Shown here in pieces: positions 62,696-64,000 of a DNA stretch of 64,000 nt. The position numbers and the translations under genes are program-made. Origin of the DNA: Achromobacter anxifer (GTDB lineage Bacteria > Pseudomonadota > Gammaproteobacteria > Burkholderiales > Burkholderiaceae_B). The DNA is taken from positions 248,001 through 312,000 of the forward strand of contig NZ_CAHLAR010000002.1 of assembly GCF_903652925.1 (NCBI RefSeq). Direction: 5' to 3'. The notes beneath the pieces are model-generated. The model ran no database searches. It was not told the origin of the DNA and worked only from the letters and a program-made list of their open reading frames with translations. Each line of letters begins with the position of its first letter. Positions within the stretch are counted from its first letter, which is position 1.

Positions 62696-63193
62696 ATGAC
62701 TGCTGGCGTTATCAAGACCCAGGGCACGCACCTGTTCGTGCTCAATACCCTGGCCACCCCGGATCCGGCCATTCTGAAGATGGCCTGCCCCACCGGGATC
62801 ACGGGCCTGGGGGCGGGTACCAAGTCGCAGATCGACGTTACCTGCCTGGATGCGACCGAGGACCAGGAATTTATTCCGGGCCTGGGCGCTCCCGGCCAGG
62901 TGTCGGTCCCCTTCAACTTCATTCCGACGGCAGAGTCGCACCAGGGCGTGCTCACGGATCTGAAAGAGTCCGGCGCGGTGCTGGACTGGATCATGGGATT
63001 TTCCGATGGCACGGCGGCGCCCACGCTGGGTGCAGGTGGTGCGCTGACCCTGCCGGTTAACCGCACTTGCGCCCGTTTCCAGGCATACATCGCGGAAGTG
63101 ACGATCGATGCCGCCACCAACGACCGGGTGACTGGAACCATGACGCTGCAGCGTTCGGGCAAGGTCACCTGGAACTTCAAGCCGGCGGCGTAA
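62696..63193 (+). CDS. Major tail tube protein
   Basis: 165 residues. TGITGLGAGTKSQIDVTCLDATEDQEFIPGLGAPGQVSVPFNF is the tail-tube pattern for siphophages. Alternating strands fit the beta-barrel tube fold. Next come the tail chaperone and tape measure. Confidence 0.9.
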   Translation: MTAGVIKTQGTHLFVLNTLATPDPAILKMACPTGITGLGAGTKSQIDVTCLDATEDQEFIPGLGAPGQVSVPFNFIPTAESHQGVLTDLKESGAVLDWIMGFSDGTAAPTLGAGGALTLPVNRTCARFQAYIAEVTIDAATNDRVTGTMTLQRSGKVTWNFKPAA

Positions 63194-63202
63194 GGGGACG
63201 AC

Positions 63203-63535
63203 ATGGAAAAGCAAGCACTGCCGGACGCGCTCTTCGTCAGCGACGAGGTCGTGGCCCGCGAGGTCGAGTTGGGCGACGGCAAGACGCACACGCTCTATTT
63301 CAAGGCGATCAGCCACGTCGAATTCAACAAGTGGGTTGCTGCGTTGACGTCCCCGGACGAAGACGTGCGCGACCGCGCCCACAGCCGCCTGGTCGTTGCC
63401 AGCGTGGTGACGGCCGAGGGCAAGCCCGCGCTGAGCCTGGATCTGGCCAATCGCATCAAGCCCAAGGTCCTGCGCAAGCTTTCCGACGTGATCGCCGAGA
63501 TCAACGACTTCGCGGACTTGCGGGGAAAAGGCTAA
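63203..63535 (+). CDS. Tail assembly chaperone G
   Basis: 110 residues. VAREVELGDGKTHTLYFKAISHVEFNKWVA and LANRIKPKVLRKLSDVIAEINDF fit siphophage tail chaperones of the lambda gpG type. A slippery heptamer GGGAAAA lies at its end (63523-63529). Confidence 0.85.
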   Translation: MEKQALPDALFVSDEVVAREVELGDGKTHTLYFKAISHVEFNKWVAALTSPDEDVRDRAHSRLVVASVVTAEGKPALSLDLANRIKPKVLRKLSDVIAEINDFADLRGKG

Positions 63536-63861
63536 CGGGCGAGGTCCGCTTCTTGCACATCCTGGCGCTGGCCTTGGGGCGGACCATCGGGGAATTGAAG
63601 AGCATGACGGAGGCCGAGTTTCGATCCTGGCAGCAGTTTTACGAGGAGTCTCCTTTTGACGACCTGCACCGCTACCACCGCCCCGCGGCCATGTTGGCGC
63701 AGGTCCAGGTTGGCGGGGACTTCCCGGCACGCCTGGATTGGCTGGTGGGCGGAATGGGTCTTCGGGAAGACGACGACCAGATGCCGTTGCTCTCGGATCA
63801 ATTCTCTGAAGCGGACCTAAAGACGTTCGCCGCCCTTGGAATGAAGCCCTCGCGGGCATAG
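63203..63861 (+). CDS. Tail assembly chaperone GT by -1 frameshift
   Basis: A -1 shift on GGGAAAA at 63523-63529 (zero-frame codons GGA AAA) joins G to the downstream frame, which has no start of its own and reads RLTGEVRFLHILALALGRTIG onward to the stop at 63861. The fusion would be 219 residues. This matches the G/GT arrangement of lambda and most siphophages. The tape measure follows 9 bases later. Confidence 0.85.
63523..63529 (+). promoter_or_regulatory. Programmed -1 frameshift site GGGAAAA
   Basis: The heptamer is in X XXY YYZ phase with the G reading frame (codons CGG, GGA, AAA), and stands 3 codons before the stop. Confidence 0.9.
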
Positions 63862-63870
63862 GTGAATTAC

Positions 63871-64000
63871 ATGTCAACTGCCGGATCAATCGTCGTCGAC
63901 CTGCTGGCTCGGACCGGCAGTTTCGAGACGGACATGGACCGTGCTGCCCGCACTACCCGCCGGGCGGCGCGTGAAATGGAGCAGAGCGCTGAACAGGCCG
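63871..64000 (+). CDS. Tail length tape measure protein (3' partial)
   Basis: MSTAGSIVVDLLARTGSFET begins a large late protein and continues as Arg/Ala/Glu-rich helix (MDRAARTTRRAAREMEQSAE), the normal start of siphophage tape measures. It follows GT and is cut by the window edge. Confidence 0.85.
   Translation, partial: MSTAGSIVVDLLARTGSFETDMDRAARTTRRAAREMEQSAEQA

Overview
The window is high-GC DNA from a betaproteobacterium of the Alcaligenaceae, most likely Achromobacter or Bordetella. The reasons are two Bug-type (TctC-like) solute receptors, a TctA permease, a DUF4148 protein, a porin of the neisserial/Bordetella type and a very GC-rich third codon position. It has two parts: ordinary chromosome (1 to about 35.4 kb) and the left two-thirds of an integrated lambdoid siphophage with an HK97-type head (about 35.46 kb to the end, where it is cut in the tape-measure gene).

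Chromosomal part. 1-6 kb: the end of a tctA permease gene, an unknown protein, Hsp15, an SbmA/YddA-like ABC exporter, aspartate dehydrogenase and a GNAT acetyltransferase. 6-9.6 kb: a leaderless BMP/PnrA-family protein translationally coupled to a Bug receptor, then a periplasmic M20 amidohydrolase. 9.7-12 kb: a DHA2-type drug efflux pump divergent from a TetR regulator, with a perfect operator palindrome between them. 12-16.5 kb: Bug receptor, carboxylesterase, adenosine/adenine deaminase and LysR regulator, all on the minus strand. 16.7-22 kb: lipoprotein, MATE pump, MltB-type lytic transglycosylase, methyltransferase, acetyltransferase and an oxidoreductase-like small protein. 22-30.3 kb: a YjaB-like acetyltransferase, then a minus-strand peptide-uptake operon (regulator, fused double ATPase, binding protein, two permeases, M14 carboxypeptidase). 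30.5-35.2 kb: DUF4148 protein, an orphan OmpR-type DNA-binding domain, porin, Lrp regulator, a class V aminotransferase and a small exported protein.

Prophage part. A 14-codon reading frame with an upstream purine-rich stretch, ending just before the integrase, may be the stump of the interrupted host gene. The leftward early operon (41.8 to 35.5 kb) runs ParB-like, several unknowns, a C5-methyltransferase-like protein, DEDD exonuclease, methyltransferase, small membrane peptide, an alarmone-hydrolase-like HD protein, a DUF4224 protein and integrase, mostly joined by ATGA overlaps. A lower-GC accessory block (41.9-46.0 kb) holds two membrane/coiled-coil proteins, a cold-shock protein, a methyltransferase, very small peptides and two copies of a covarying hairpin repeat. 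The immunity region (46.1-48.0 kb) has an S24 repressor, a 20-bp operator, a YdaS/Cro-like protein and a CII-like protein. Replication genes follow: O with an iteron origin inside it, a DnaC-like loader and a VRR-NUC nuclease. A second accessory block (51.7-54.2 kb) is punctuated by three look-alike terminators and carries a second cold-shock gene. The late operon then starts: HNH, TerS, TerL, portal, protease, capsid, connectors, tail tube, frameshifted tail chaperone G/GT and tape measure.

The parts I think least described are the covarying hairpin repeat next to a 25-residue acidic amphipathic peptide, the pair of two-helix/coiled-coil membrane proteins around it, and the phage-borne alarmone hydrolase. 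All functional claims are from sequence reading only; no database search was run.
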